Source: Amoebidium appalachense (taxonomy: Eukaryota > Ichthyosporea). Taken from it: a DNA stretch of 64,000 nucleotides. Where the stretch lies: positions 8,556,001 to 8,620,000 of the forward strand of contig CAVNZM010000002.1 of NCBI GenBank assembly GCA_963693365.1, in the 5' to 3' direction. Below are positions 43,940 to 64,000 of the stretch, in pieces; the stretch's first letter is position 1; the number at the start of each line of letters is the position of its first letter. The translations under genes and the position numbers were made by a program. The notes beneath the pieces are model-generated. The model was not told where the DNA came from and searched no databases. It worked only from the letters and a program-made list of their open reading frames with translations.

Positions 43940-44080
43940 AGATTGGCCTGCTATATACCGTCGAGACTAGATTTGCCTTCTTCTGATTGGTTTAAGTGCA
44001 TTAGATGACTAGGCTTCCATTAGCCAATCATAGAGCGGGCATGCTGTCCAATCATTTCAAAGCAAAATGTGATGACGAAA
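43940..44080 (-). promoter_or_regulatory. Promoter relic of copy C
   Basis: GTATATAGC (minus strand) near 43950 and ATTGG/CCAAT motifs at about 43985, 44022 and 44049 match the layout upstream of copy B. The two regions share a TAGATGACTAGGCT word between CCAAT boxes. Confidence 0.55.
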
Positions 44081-44158
44081 ACAAGCCAGGATGATGAAAT
44101 TACGTGACGGCGAAAACACGGGCAGCGCGAACACACACACCCGCGCGCACACCACATT

Positions 44159-45120
<962 letters not shown>

Positions 45121-46088
45121 TATACACACACACATACAGTTTTTTTTGAAGAGCCGAAGGCATCGGGGGGGGGGGGGGGGGGGGAAGGGGGAGGGGGGTT
45201 TGGCTGAAGCACACATGAGATATTGAGGATTCTAAAGGGCAACACGTGGATGCATGAGATGTGGGAGACAAAAGGAGGCCGGGGGCATGGAAATTGAAAC
45301 TCTGAAACCCAGGGGGAGGGCGGGGAGTAGCTGCCCATACATGTGAGAACGACAACCATCCAACCAAAAAAAACAAATGGAGAAAAAACATGCCTCTGCA
45401 ACAACGGGTCATTATTGCTTTCGTGTCTGTCCTTAGATATCTGCAGCTCTTATGTGCTCCATTTTAACCCTTGAGGGGAACTTCAAGCCAAATTACCGAA
45501 ATTTGGCCATGTCTTACAGATAATCATGCCGAAATGCAATGTTACACATTTTTCACTTACTACCACAAACATGTTGCGACACCCAAGAGAAGAACGAAAA
45601 TGATACAACAATTAATATGGCTTTGTTTTCTAATAAGTAAAGCCCCATTTAAAAATTTCGTCAACTTTCGCGCCTACCCTATGTATGTATCACACTACCT
45701 CCAACGTGGGAATATCCAGAATTTTTCAAAAAATACGTACAAATACACATGCCACTGAATCCCCCTAACACATTGCAGGTCAATTGCAAGCCAAGCCCCC
45801 TATCAATCCGACGTTATTATAGCTACGTATCCATCCGTATAGTCACATGCTCGTTCAACCCCCCCCCTCCCCCCCCCCCCCCCCCTCCCTCTCCCCACCC
45901 CCCCTACCCTTTGAAAAACACACCCAAATAAATAGTCGATCCAGCCGTTTTCTCGAAAGAGAAACAGATCGAAACATACCAACATGATAAAAAAGAGACA
46001 CGACACCGCTGAAAGCACAACACACCTCAGTCTTAAATCACCTCCCATGATGTAACAACGTAGAAGACTTTTTGCGCACTAGCTAAAT
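45121..46088. other. Spacer downstream of the adaptor gene
   Basis: Poly(G) at 45164-45184, then unique sequence with a C-rich tract at 45860-45905. No supported gene. This probably includes the 3' untranslated region of the minus-strand adaptor gene. Confidence 0.4.
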
Positions 46089-47122
46089 TCACCATCTGGC
46101 CCCATACCCACCCCCATATGCGCCACCACTTCCCCCCATACCCCCCATGCCTCCCATCTGGTTCTGCTGCTGTATCATCATTGCATACTGCGGATTTACG
46201 CCCATCCTCCCTCCATAAACCCCTCCTCCCACACCTCCCATACCTCCCATACCTCCCATACCCACACCCATTCCTTGAACCCCCCCACCCATACCCCCCA
46301 TACCGCCCATTACCCCAGATACAACCGCACCCGTCCCCACCAACTCCATCCCGACCGGACCTAGAGCCATACCCAGACCGGGAGGCTGGGATAAACCGGG
46401 AGCGCACGCCACCCCCGACCCCGCCCCCACCCCCTACACTATTGCTTCTCACACCCCCAGCCCCCCCGGCCCCTGCCAACTGATTCAGGGACGGCTTTCT
46501 GGGTACTTTCTCCTTCTCATCCTCATCGATAAACGGGTTCTTGTTTTTGGGCTTGGAGTTTTGCGCAAACGGGTCATCAGATCCCCACCCTCCACTACTT
46601 GCTTCCACCCACGCTCCCGCCAACGACCCCTGCACCCCAGCCGCTGCCCTATACAGAGACCTTAGCGAATCGGAGAGGTACCCAGGCGCGTCAGCGAAAA
46701 GACCCCCGCTCCCACCTGAAATTTCGCGCTCGTTCGTGGGATCTGAGGGGGGTTCCAACAGGTCTACGCGATTTTCGTCGCGAGCGAGCACGTAGAACAC
46801 CTTTTGCGCGCCGGGCGGAGCGACGACAGAATGCCCCACGAGACCGTTAATGTCGTTGTCCCTGACGACTGCGAGAACGTAATTGTCGCGGAATGCGCCG
46901 GCGACCAGATCGTTCACGGTCATTGGGCGGTTGTCACGTGCCTTTGAAATCGCATAGCTGCGCACGCATTCCGTTGGGTCCTTGATCCCAGGTGCGACCT
47001 TTTGTGCCTCGGGAAGGAATGAGTTGCGGAGGTCTGGGTTGACGGATGCATTCTCGTAGACGTACTTGAAGAGTGCCTTGCGCTCGAGTGTCACGTCGGG
47101 TTTCTTGGGTTTTTTTTTTTTT

Positions 47123-47163
<41 letters not shown>

Positions 47164-47656
47164 GGGGGGGGGGGGTATAAAAGGGCGGGTGGAGGAAAAG
47201 GGAGCGGGGGGGGGGGGGGGGGGAGGGGGGGAGGGGGAGGGGGAGCAGGGGGGGGGGGGGGGGGGAGGTGGCAAGGTTAGGGTACTTAACCAATGAATCA
47301 ACGAACACATCGAAAGTAACGGCTTCTTGGCTACATATCGGAAAGAAATGTGACATGATATCGAAAGGATATCGGTACATGTCTATTCGGAAACCAAGGC
47401 CCTTCAGAACCTGCTATTTTTGATATTTTACTTAGGTGTGTGTGTGCGTGCGTGTGTTATGTCTAAGACCGTGTATGCAGGCGTGTGTGAGTGCTGACGT
47501 GCATGTGTGTGGAGACTCGGTAGAGACACACGTGTCTCTCACTTTATGCCTATGGGTCGTGTCTGGGTATATAACACACAAAATCTGTGTTTGTGTGTGT
47601 GTGCGTGAGCGTGTGCGTGTCTCTGCCGGTTTTGCAACGCACACACAACAGCTGCA

Positions 47657-47716
<60 letters not shown>

Positions 47717-49216
47717 CGCGTGGATGTCTGTGTGTGGGGTGAGAAAGGGTGTGTGTGTGTGGGGGGGGGAATGGAAGACCGTTTCCCATACCTGCTGCAC
47801 ATAAGCCCAATCGATCCCCCCATAAGTCAAGAACCCTTTTGCCAGCTGGGCCATGCACACAGAGGCCACGGCACAGTCCCCCGCATAGGACAGGGCGTAC
47901 ATGTTTGCAAACCCGTTGCGCAAAACCGCCCTCTTCTTCGTGTCAACGGCAAGACACTGCTCCAATTCAGAGAGTTCGCCTACGCGCGAGAGCATCGACT
48001 CGAAACCCTGAGATAGGTAGGGGAGGAGGAGGGAGGGGGGGGGGGGGGAGGGGGGTGTGTGTGTGTGCGAGTGAGTTAGTGTGGGTATGTGTGGATGGGT
48101 AGATGCGAAGGGAAGTGAGGGGAAGAGGCGCCCGGGGGGGGGGGAAGGGGGGGGGGGGGGGGGGAGGGGGGAGAAGGGAGGGGAAGAGGCGTGGGGCGGG
48201 GCGGGGGGGGGGGGGGGGGGGGGAGGAGGGGGTGGGAGGGGGGGAGGGAGGAGGGGGTTTGGGATGAGGGGGGAGGGGAGCTGGGAAGGAGGATGCGGGG
48301 AGGTAGGGTGGGTGAGGGGAGGTAAGGTGGGTGGGCGGGGGAGGAGGAGGGAGGGGGGGGGGGGGGGGGGGGGGGGGTGGATGTGTATGTGCATGTGTGG
48401 AAAGGTGGTTGTGTGTGTATGTGTGTCGTGTGTGCGTGTGTGTGTGCGTGTGTGTCCCGCCGTGTGTTTGTTGGCTGGGTGGAGGGAAGGAAGAAGAAAA
48501 GTGGGAGCGGGGGGTTGGTTGGGGGAGCAGGAGAGGATGGATAAGGGAGGGTGAGCACAGGGATTGGGCATGTGCGTGGGTGAGAGGGGTGCGGATAGGG
48601 GTAGGGAAGGAAAGGGGGTGGGGTGGGGATGGGGGTCGGGTTAGGGGGGAGGGGAGGAGGGGGGCAATGTGTGTACGCATGTGGTGGTTGGTTTTTGTGT
48701 CCATGTCGATAAAAAGTTTTCATGCATGTATGTGCCTATTTGTGTGTGTGTGGAGGTTTGGTCCAAAACTCATACACCAATCTGTGATTTAGCCACCCAT
48801 GAAGACGCGTGGGGAGGAAGCAAGTAGGGTGAATGGAACACAGGGAATAAAAGGTAGGTTCGTGCAAAAGAAAGAGCCGTGTTAGGAGAGTATTATTGGA
48901 TAACAGTGTGTGCGTGTGTTTGTGTGGGCGGGATGGAAAGAGAGGGAGGGGGTGGAGGGAGGGGAGGGGAGGGGGGAGGGTGGGTGGGTGGAAGGAGTGG
49001 GTTATGCAGAGGGAGGAGGAGGGAGGCAGGAAAAGGATATTCCCTAAATTCCCAGCTCCCGGCTAGTGCCTAGGGCATGCATACAGACAGGAAGAAGCAC
49101 CATGACTTTGTTCAATCTGCTTTGTTCGGTAACCGTTGTATGTGGATGCATAAATCCAGGAAAAGGAAGAGAGAGTACTTAAGATTTTGGAGCCGCAACC
49201 GTCAAGGTGTGAGTGT

Positions 49217-49247
<31 letters not shown>

Positions 49248-50394
49248 GGGGGGGGGGTTAGGTGGGCGGGGTGGGCACGTTTTTTTTTTGGGGGGGGGGG
49301 GGGAAGAGGGGGGGGGGGGGGGGGGGGAGGGGGGGGGAGGGGGGAGGGGCGGGGGGGGAGGGGGGGGGGGAGGCACACCTTCATGCCATTACATCGTATT
49401 TCGTGCTAACGTGTAAATGCACAGTGCAGTTACATCACAACACGAGCCACTCAAATGGCTCACGAACTCGCGCGCACACACACACACAGGTGTATGTACG
49501 TGTGTAACACAAACACACACATATACCCACAGCACACATACACCGTGGTTTGTCCCCTCCCCCCACACACACACACAAACACACCAACCACCCACACACA
49601 CTTATATCACCTACCCGCCCACCCGCCCATCCACCCATCCACCAAAGCCACACATCCAACCACCCACCTCCACCCACCAACACCTCCTCCCTCTCCCCCA
49701 TACCCCCACCCCCCTCCCTGTCCCCCCTCCTCCCTCTTCCAACCCCCCCCCCCCCCCCTTCCCCTACACACACACCTTTTCCTCCACACGTGGTAGACCC
49801 ACAGGAGTGCTCACACTCTTCCCCATCGTCTTCCCACCCACCGGTACCGCTGCCGACCCATTCACATTCATGCCTGCAGCCGGCCAGGGGGCCGCCTGAG
49901 AGGAAGACGAAGAGTGGAATGGCTCGCGCCTGTTTTCGGCCCTTACGATTGGCTGAGAGTTCGGTGCCTGCCACGATTGCTTCGAACTGGAATTCTTCTC
50001 GTCGGCCTCCCAGAATGTTCCAGACGACGACGAGAATGGGTCACGTGGCTGGACCTGATCACGTGATCCCATGGAGACGGGCTGTTCGCTCTGCCGTCTG
50101 GTATGTGCCTCGAATTCCTGCTGGCGCCTTCTCTGGCTCTCCTCGAATTCCATCTTGGACAGACGCATCGCCAGATCGACGTCTCCGTCATCATCCCTGC
50201 GATTTGATTGGCCATAGCCGCCAAAGTCACGTGACGCGGAGGCGTTATCCGTGCGATTCGATTGGCTGTAGCTGCTGGTGGCAATGTCGGAGGAGCCGCT
50301 GGCTTCTTCATAGCGCCGCCTGGCCTCGTCCTTTCCCTCTTTCACGGTGGGGGTGCTGAAGAAAGAGGGCGGGTGTGTTAGCTAAAGACTAAAG

Positions 50395-50471
<77 letters not shown>

Positions 50472-52393
50472 ATGTGTAGGTGTGTGCATGTATGTGTGCG
50501 TGTGTGTGTGTGTGCTTATGTAGGTGTGTGCGTGTGTGTGTGCGTGCGTATGTCCAATTTATGTGTGAACCAATATGCGTACATGGTTTCGGTGGTGCTG
50601 GTGGTAGCGGTGGCAACCATGTGTGTGTGTGTGTGCTTGGAATGGGCAGGGACCAGGAAGGAGAAGGGATGGGGGGAAAGGGGGGGGGGGGGGGGGGTTG
50701 AGGGGGAGGAGACGAAAGAAGATGGGGGATTGGGAGAACGTAAGCGCATGCACTAAATGAGTGTACGTGTGTGGATGGTCACTGATAGTGCCATAGTGCC
50801 ACACCTCCCCACACGTGTGCACGTGTGCATGGGTTTCACTTGTATGGTGTGTGTGTTATTGCATGTGTGTGTGTTTTTGCATGTGGGTGTTTTTTTGCAT
50901 GTGTGTGTGTTTTTGCATGTGTGTGTGTTTTTGCATCGCATAGTGTGAATAGCGGTGAGCTGGACACGCACACCAGTTACCATACCAGTCACTCGAGTGT
51001 GTATGAGGACTATCTATCCCCCATACTTTTACGATGTGCAAACTCTCCTCCCCTCCCCCCTCCCCCTCCCCCCCCCCCCCCCCCCCCCTCCACACACACA
51101 CACATACACCCCATCCCAGCCTCCTGTCACACAAACACAAACAACTACTATAAAGGTGTCCCCCCCCCCCCCCCCCCCCCCCCCCCTTCCCCTCCCTTCC
51201 CGAACCCCTTCCCCCCGCCCCCCCCCACTCCAAACACACACGCCCCTCCCCACGCTCCCGTTGCCAATCACACACAACTACCATAAAGGCATCCCCCCTC
51301 CTCCCCCCCTCCTTCCCGGACCCCCCCCCCCCCCCCTCTCTGTAGCGCGCACACACACCTATCCCCATCTGGCTTGCACCCTCCAACCCACCTTCCCATT
51401 TCACTTTAGTAAGCACCCATCCCCCCCCCTCCCCCCTCCCCACCCTTTTCCCCCTTCCCCCAGCTAACCATCTACTCCCGCCAGCCGACCCTCCCCCCCC
51501 CCCCCCCCCCCCTTCCCCCCCTGCAAACCAGCCTCCCCTCCGCCCCCCCACCTCCCCCTCCACACACACATACGCAACTCTCCCCGCCCCACTCGTTGAT
51601 TCTCTCCTTCACCATCCCTTTTCCCATCTCACCTGGCGCTCACCCAACCACAGGCTGCCATTCCAACAAGCTAGCCATACACCTAACCGATAGAACCCAC
51701 AAACACCTCCCTCTCCCCCCCACACGTGCAGACAACCATTATTTTACTACACCCACAGCACACGGGGGACACGCACAGCTCTTACGACCCATTTACTGCT
51801 GAAACAAGGACAAGTACAGACGTGTGCGAGTAGACGTGAGCACACAGGAACACCTCACAACTTGCACGGAAACGAACACAAACTCAGAAACCACTGTTAT
51901 CCTGCAGCCACACAGAGGCACGGAAGCACGAGAGCCACACAGATCCCCCTCTCTCTTCTCCCCACGAAGGAGTGGGGGACACACACGTCCATTCAAACCT
52001 CCCTCCCTACCCCTCACCCCCACCCCCACCCTCCACCTCTCCCCCCCTTCCCGCCCATACACTTCTTTCTTATAACAAACCAGAAGCTTTGTACACTCAA
52101 TCGAGCTCACTTCGGGGATCACACTTTTGTTGGTTGGGGGGTTGTTATTCCCTGTTCTGAAGTCTCAAAGTAAAATTCATGATGTTTGAACCAGTAACGT
52201 TCGCGTGCACAGCATTGCAGTCATGCACAACTTTCAAGTAATTTGCTTTTTTCACATCTCAATTTGCAGCACATGTTATGGAGCATGCAACTTGCCCCAC
52301 TAGCAGGGGTGTAATGAGAACGCCGGGCTAAATTTGTATCACTATATTAGAGAAGAAACCTTTTTTACTAGTTTCGGGAGCCAAAATGGGGTT

Positions 52394-52449
<56 letters not shown>

Positions 52450-52508
52450 CGCATGTGTGTGGTGTTATGTTGTGTGTGTTTGTGTTTGTGTGCGTGTGTG
52501 TGTGTGCG

Positions 52509-52592
<84 letters not shown>

Positions 52593-52891
52593 GGTGGGTG
52601 GGTGGGTGGGTGGGTGGGTGCTTGTGTGTGCGCGTTTACCGTGGGGTTTTTTGAGTATGACACCAGATTTTGTCAACCGAGAAACTTTTGATGTATAAAT
52701 TTGTGCTGAAACATACGACTTTTAACGAAGTTTTTTGCACCTCCCAGAACACACTTTCACTTGAACTCTCACCTGTTCCAGTAGCTGGAGGCGTCTCCTG
52801 CTGCCACACCATTATCCTCATAGTAGGTGGGGTATTTGCTCTTTTTGGACTTACCCGCGAATGCTGCTTTTACTTTTTTCATTTTCTTGGC
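46089..52891 (-). CDS. UIM, DPF/NPF and Gly/Met-rich protein, endocytic-adaptor-like
   Basis: Minus-strand exons: 52891-52773 (Lys-rich, [15 protein letters not shown]; candidate start at 52882), 50355-about 49790, 48007-47792, about 47330-47291, and 47103-46089. Exon 1 to exon 2 is in phase. Exon 2 carries a ubiquitin-interacting motif, [17 protein letters not shown], and a DPF. The third to fifth exons encode a well-formed region I cannot name ([29 protein letters not shown]). Then come DPF (DDPFAQN) and NPF ([11 protein letters not shown]), and a Gly/Met tail with [17 protein letters not shown] plus DPF/NPF is the linear-motif set of epsin-type endocytic adaptors (ubiquitin, AP-2 and EH-domain binding), but I found no ENTH domain. 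A one-base change in the G-rich stretch near 46420-46440 is needed to enter the tail frame, and the phase of the 47330 exon is unresolved. Confidence 0.65.
47112..47265. repeat. Poly(T)-poly(G) and G-rich intron DNA
   Basis: T-then-G composite at 47110-47172 followed by G-rich DNA. On the coding strand the last intron therefore ends in poly(C), then poly(A), then CCCAAG, an unusual acceptor region. Confidence 0.9.
47640..47780. repeat. (GT)n with (GC)n
   Basis: (GT)n at 47661-47707 then GCGCGCGCGCG, next to the adaptor exon at 47792-48007. Confidence 0.9.
48020..49380. repeat. G-rich and (GT)n intron DNA of the adaptor gene
   Basis: G-rich blocks at 48025-48380, GT-rich at 48385-48460, G-rich at 48590-48665 and 48945-49030, (GT)n then poly(G) at 49208-49256 and G-rich at 49288-49372. 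The unique stretches at 48670-48900 and 49030-49200 show no exon. Confidence 0.85.
50397..50550. repeat. (GT)n of about 75 bp and GT-rich DNA
   Basis: (GT)n at 50397-50470, directly upstream (5' side) of adaptor exon 2. Confidence 0.95.
50860..51600. repeat. TTTTTGCATGTGTG repeats and C-rich DNA
   Basis: Four near-identical GTGTGTTTTTGCAT units at about 50867-50937, then C-rich and CA-rich DNA to 51590, including poly(C) at 51070-51088 and 51161-51186. Confidence 0.85.
51600..52380. other. Adaptor intron 1, mostly unique, nothing recognised
   Basis: C-rich words continue to about 52060. Unique sequence follows with no frame that has a domain. Confidence 0.4.
52398..52625. repeat. (GT)n, (GC)n and (GGGT)n
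   Basis: (GT)n at 52398-52440, GCGCGCGCGC, (GT)n at 52496-52584 and (GGGT)n at 52585-52620. Confidence 0.95.
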
Positions 52892-53888
52892 CTAGAAAAA
52901 GGCTTTGAGAAGGTTTGGTTAAACAGAAATGCTATGTTAGTGCATAAATATAAAGAGCATTGGCGCCCTTATTTACTCGGCTTTATGGATAGCTTTGTTC
53001 CGTTAGCAGGATTGATTATGGTCGTGTTTTGTGCCACAGAGTCGATTTGACAGCACGGTAACGACAACGAAACCGTTTGAGTCTCGAACGTGCACTCGTT
53101 TCGTTTGTGACTTTGATATGTAAAACACCTTATCATAAACAGGGTTTTTGCGGTTTTTCCTCTAAAGGAAATCACATGCCTACACTTTTATTTACACTAC
53201 ACTTTTAGTTTCTTGATATTATGTTACCGAACATTGAAATTTTAGTAGGAGTGTGAAAAGCTGTGTGTGAACCGATGCTGGAGGGTTTTCCTACGATTAT
53301 ATACTCGCTCCCAGCCAGCATCTGATTGGTTATCGGCGAACCGTATAAATCTGATAAAAATAACTGGCATTGGTGATTGGTCGAAGTAAGAGCAATGTAG
53401 ATCCCCAACAGAATTTGACATAACATACATAAGGACTCCAAGCAAAGAGGATGTAGAAAGGACCAAGTAATGAAATATTACTGTAGTTACTAAGCGGTTT
53501 GACTTTTTTCAGAAGGGAGTTTTAGTTGTTTTTTCACATTCACAGCACCCGTTCTTTATCAGTACAAAAACAGATCATTGAATGGTCCAGATCCACAACT
53601 TGCTGAAACTCTTTTTAGCTAAGATCTAGCCATGACCTGTATTGAATCAATAACGATACAGATAAACTCAAAGCGGCTTTCCCGGGCAAGTATCAGCTTT
53701 TAACCAATCGGATCGCACTAACCAAAAACCCACAGTGCCGAGACCGTAGCACGCCGTGACCGTTTAACCTCGTTTGCGCTTTTACTTGTGTGTTCCTGCA
53801 AGAGCTAAGTTAAGAGTGTCGTGTGCGGTGAACTTTTCCGCTAATCGAATCGTCAATTTAAGGACTGCTTTACTGATTACTATCGAAG
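52892..53888. promoter_or_regulatory. Divergent intergenic region between the adaptor and rhomboid genes
   Basis: About 1 kb of unique AT-rich DNA separates the 5' ends of two genes transcribed away from each other. It holds CCAAT/ATTGG motifs near 53325, 53377 and 53703. Any first exon or ENTH-coding exon of the adaptor would have to fit here; I found none. A shared bidirectional promoter is plausible but unproven. Confidence 0.4.
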
Positions 53889-61427
<7,539 letters not shown>

Positions 61428-61599
61428 GGCTGTGGTTCCTAATTTGGCAACATGCTTTTAATGCACGAAGGTAATTGGTTACTTCGTGGAAAGGAGGATG
61501 TTTCCTGTTTTCTGTTTTTATTTGGTAGAATGTGTGATGATGCTGGTGGGATGTGTGTGGGTGCTTGCCTGCGTTCGTGGCTGTGTTTGCATGTGCGGG

Positions 61600-61644
61600 G
61601 GGGGGGGGGGGGGGGGGGGGGTTGTTGTTGCAAAAAGTTCTAAG

Positions 61645-61711
<67 letters not shown>

Positions 61712-61712
61712 T
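61600..61712. repeat. Poly(G), (CT)n, poly(C), poly(T)
   Basis: Poly(G) at 61598-61621, (CT)n at 61648-61681, poly(C) at 61682-61711 and poly(T) to 61725, just downstream of the rhomboid stop. Confidence 0.95.
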
Positions 61713-61768
61713 TTTTTTTTTTTTTCTCTTTTGGACGAGTTAACCAAAAGTGTCTCTTTGCTGTCATC

Positions 61769-61960
61769 CACCCAGGACAGGTGATGTCTACCAGAACCCA
61801 ACAAGAACACCTCAGCTGCCGAGTAATTGAAACCGTAGGCGAGAGTAACAAACAGCCTTTTCGTCGATTTTTGCTCCGTCGATAAAACACGGAGATAAAA
61901 CACGGATCCATTTAAGAATCCTTTAGGAACGAAGGGAAGAAACAGTAAATACGGTAAATG
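61769..61960 (-). CDS. Possible exon of a minus-strand membrane protein (weak)
   Basis: A minus-strand frame with ordinary composition contains TKRLFVTLAYGFNYSAAEVF, which faintly recalls the TMEM147 family. A GT donor would fall at about 61771. No partner exons were found and it overlaps the 3' side of the rhomboid gene in antisense. Chance is quite possible. Confidence 0.2.
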
Positions 61961-61979
61961 TTCTCCGTATTTTTGCAAC

Positions 61980-62824
61980 TGAGTGCAGTAGGAGGCTGCT
62001 TGTTTGTGTAATTACGTGCAAGTGTTTGCATGATGTACCACGTGCGTAGGTTGCATGCAAGGAAGCTATATTAGTCAGGGTTTACGCTGTTTACTCGAGG
62101 CAAAGTATTAGTTGGCATGCTCTGTGGAGAGGATTATTGTAAGGCCACGGCGTTCTAGAACGCTCTATTTTTAGATTAGTTTTCTAATATTAGTAACAAA
62201 CTGCATTTTGGGTACCTTCAGCATCCCCTCCTTTGTTTAATAAAGGTTGCTGCTATTATTAGCCATGGCTATTGCAAGATACAGAAGTGTAGGTATTTAT
62301 GTGTGAGTCCTATCAATCACTTGAGCAGAATTGTGTTGTTGTGCACAGAGCATATTCAAGTATGCACACGTGTCATTACATAAATATAAACGTAACGTAG
62401 GTTTAATTTATGAAGTGCGAATGCAAGTCGCACGACAAAATATTGGTGCACTAAAGGGAGCTTTTTTTAGGTTTCCGGTTCTGGTCAGGCCTTGGGTTTT
62501 GGGCCCACCATGTGATTGGCGTCATGCGAAGTCTAGCCTGCTTGACCCCAAAGGGCTTATGAATTTGACCTCAGAGAAAATATCTTTTTTAACTCTGTGG
62601 TTTCGTTGGCACACCTTTTCCCACCTTCCTGTTTTTATAATATGGAATTTTTAAGACTTTGATTTAATCGTCCTTTCTCTTGCTCCTTCTCTCAAGACCT
62701 TCATGATTAATTTTGTCACCTGTTGGTTTTTTCTTCTTTTATCCCCCCCTCCCCTCCCCTCCCCCTGCCCGCCCGCCGGTGATAAAGGTTCTGCATGACA
62801 GTGTGCCCCCCCCCCCCCCCCCCC

Positions 62825-62855
<31 letters not shown>

Positions 62856-63792
62856 AGAAGAATCATCTTTTCTTTGAAAGAGCTCGAGAAAGAGGGGGGG
62901 GGGGGGGGGACGGCACATACGGTGCTAGTGTAAGACATGTGTACACACACATACACGCGTGCGCTATGTGCACACCCATGCAGTGTCACACACACACAGA
63001 CACGTGTCACAAACTCGTGCACACCCCCACCCCCTCCTGGGCCCCAGCCACCCTCCTAATGTTAGTTAGGCCTGCACACTGGTCCCGTGGGGGAAAGGTT
63101 CCCCCCCCCCCCCCCCCCCCCCGGCCCCCTGAGTCCCTCCCTCCGGCCCTCGAGAGTTCTCTCGAATACCTTGAAACACATGCATCTCCACACGGTACTT
63201 GGTAGGGTGAAATAATATATATGTTGTGCACCGGCGCGACCGTCATGATGATGCCCAGGCCGGCGCAGCTTTCGGGCGCGGGTTCGGAATGAATGTAGGA
63301 GTCGCATTAATATTCGTGCTCGTTTTCGATGGATGGTACCCAGTGGCACATGCGGCGGTGTCACGCGCACGCGGTTTGAACAAGTAGAGCACAGAACTGT
63401 ACCTGTCGCATGCTACGCAGCCACTACACGAACCCGAAGGCCGTTGGGGTCACGGAAGCCACATAAGCGACCCAAGTCCCGGGTGGAAATAAGAATACAA
63501 ATTAAACAATGCTTGGCTCATTTGTAAACACGTATAGTCACTGGCCGGGCAGTTTGTTGGGTTTAGCGTTCCATTCAAATATTCTACAGCTATTCCTACT
63601 TTTTAATTTTGCTTGTTTTATCGGAATTTTCTCTCTCTCTCTCTCACTTTTTTTTATTCCCCCCTTTTTTCCCCCTTTTTTCTTTTGGGCTTTTGTACAT
63701 GTAAGGAAAACGTCTTCCACTTGGCTCTGCCTATCCCCCTATAGCGACGCTCTGTACAACCACAGTCAAAATATCAACCGTCTGATATCGTT
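61980..63792. other. Spacer before the right-edge gene
   Basis: Unique DNA with a plus-strand frame at 62331-62654 that I do not recognise. Poly(C)-poly(A) lies at 62806-62853, poly(G) at 62895-62909 and poly(C) at 63103-63122. Confidence 0.45.
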
Positions 63793-64000
63793 ATGGAGCA
63801 TAACGAAGATGTCTACAACTCACCAGCCGGCCCATCCGGCCACGTGCACAAACCTGGGCCCTCTCTTCCGGAAAACGACAGGGATACGGGGTTTCCAATC
63901 CGGAAAGCGAAAACAACAACAAGCAGCAGAGATGGCAAAGAGGAGGACTCAGAACTCGAGGCTCTAACAGCACAGCTTGAACTTGTAAATTTGGAGCTGG
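63793..64000 (+). CDS. N-terminus of an unknown protein, cut by the window edge
   Basis: ATG at 63793 opens a frame to the last base: MEHNEDVYNSPAGPSG, a hydrophilic Ser/Lys/Glu-rich stretch, then an acidic helix (EEDSELEALTAQLELVNLEL) that looks like the start of a coiled coil. The family cannot be told from 69 residues. A competing frame on the same strand (63509-63967) is interrupted and less protein-like. Confidence 0.5.
   Translation, partial: MEHNEDVYNSPAGPSGHVHKPGPSLPENDRDTGFPIRKAKTTTSSRDGKEEDSELEALTAQLELVNLEL

Noticed and set aside
45471-45758. Plus-strand 95-codon frame
   Set aside because: AT-rich spacer, no domain, no upstream signals.
52670-53050. Plus-strand hydrophobic frame resembling a small membrane protein
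   Set aside because: It overlaps in antisense the well-spliced minus-strand exon at 52773-52891 and has no family signature.
62331-62654. Plus-strand 107-codon frame
   Set aside because: No recognisable domain, unusual composition and no support from splice sites or neighbours.

Overview
This is nuclear DNA of an intron-rich eukaryote, most likely a protist or alga. The genes have many short exons with GT-AG splice sites, and introns of 0.3 to 2.4 kb made almost entirely of low-complexity DNA. TATA and CCAAT motifs lie upstream of several genes and there is no operon structure. I cannot name the lineage. The BT1-type transporter argues against an animal. Long poly(G)/poly(C) runs (up to 79 nt), (GT)n/(CA)n, (GA)n/(CT)n and composites of these fill introns and spacers. 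They account for nearly all the apparent His/Thr, Val/Cys, Gly, Pro and Ser/Leu reading frames.

Layout. 1-5.1 kb: simple repeats, no recognised gene. 5.15-12.53 kb (-): folate/biopterin (BT1) family transporter, at least eight exons. 14.5-18.5 kb: an AT-rich island without microsatellites, bounded by direct repeats that look like LTRs and holding an array of small hairpins. 18.5-25 kb: spacer with an orphan Mpv17/PMP22-like exon, a palindromic fold-back element and a (GTGC)n tract. 25.35-36.77 kb (+): BTB/T1 plus WD40 protein resembling KCTD3/SHKBP1. 38-44 kb: three copies of a small secreted ten-cysteine protein, two intact and one pseudogene. 46.1-52.9 kb (-): a UIM, DPF/NPF and Gly/Met-rich protein that looks like an endocytic adaptor. 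53.9-61.4 kb (+): rhomboid-family intramembrane protease with Ser and His catalytic motifs, divergent from the adaptor across about 1 kb. 63.8 kb to the edge (+): the start of another gene.

The genes are separate single-gene units; I see no shared pathway beyond the secreted-protein family and the membrane or trafficking character of several products. The three most unusual features are the hairpin-filled LTR-like island at 14.5-18.5 kb, a short repeat found in introns of two genes always in the sense orientation and ending in a branch-point-like CTAAC plus poly(C), and the 140-bp fold-back element at 20.75 kb. At least three coding exons are frameshifted at or next to short G/C runs, which suggests long-read consensus errors.
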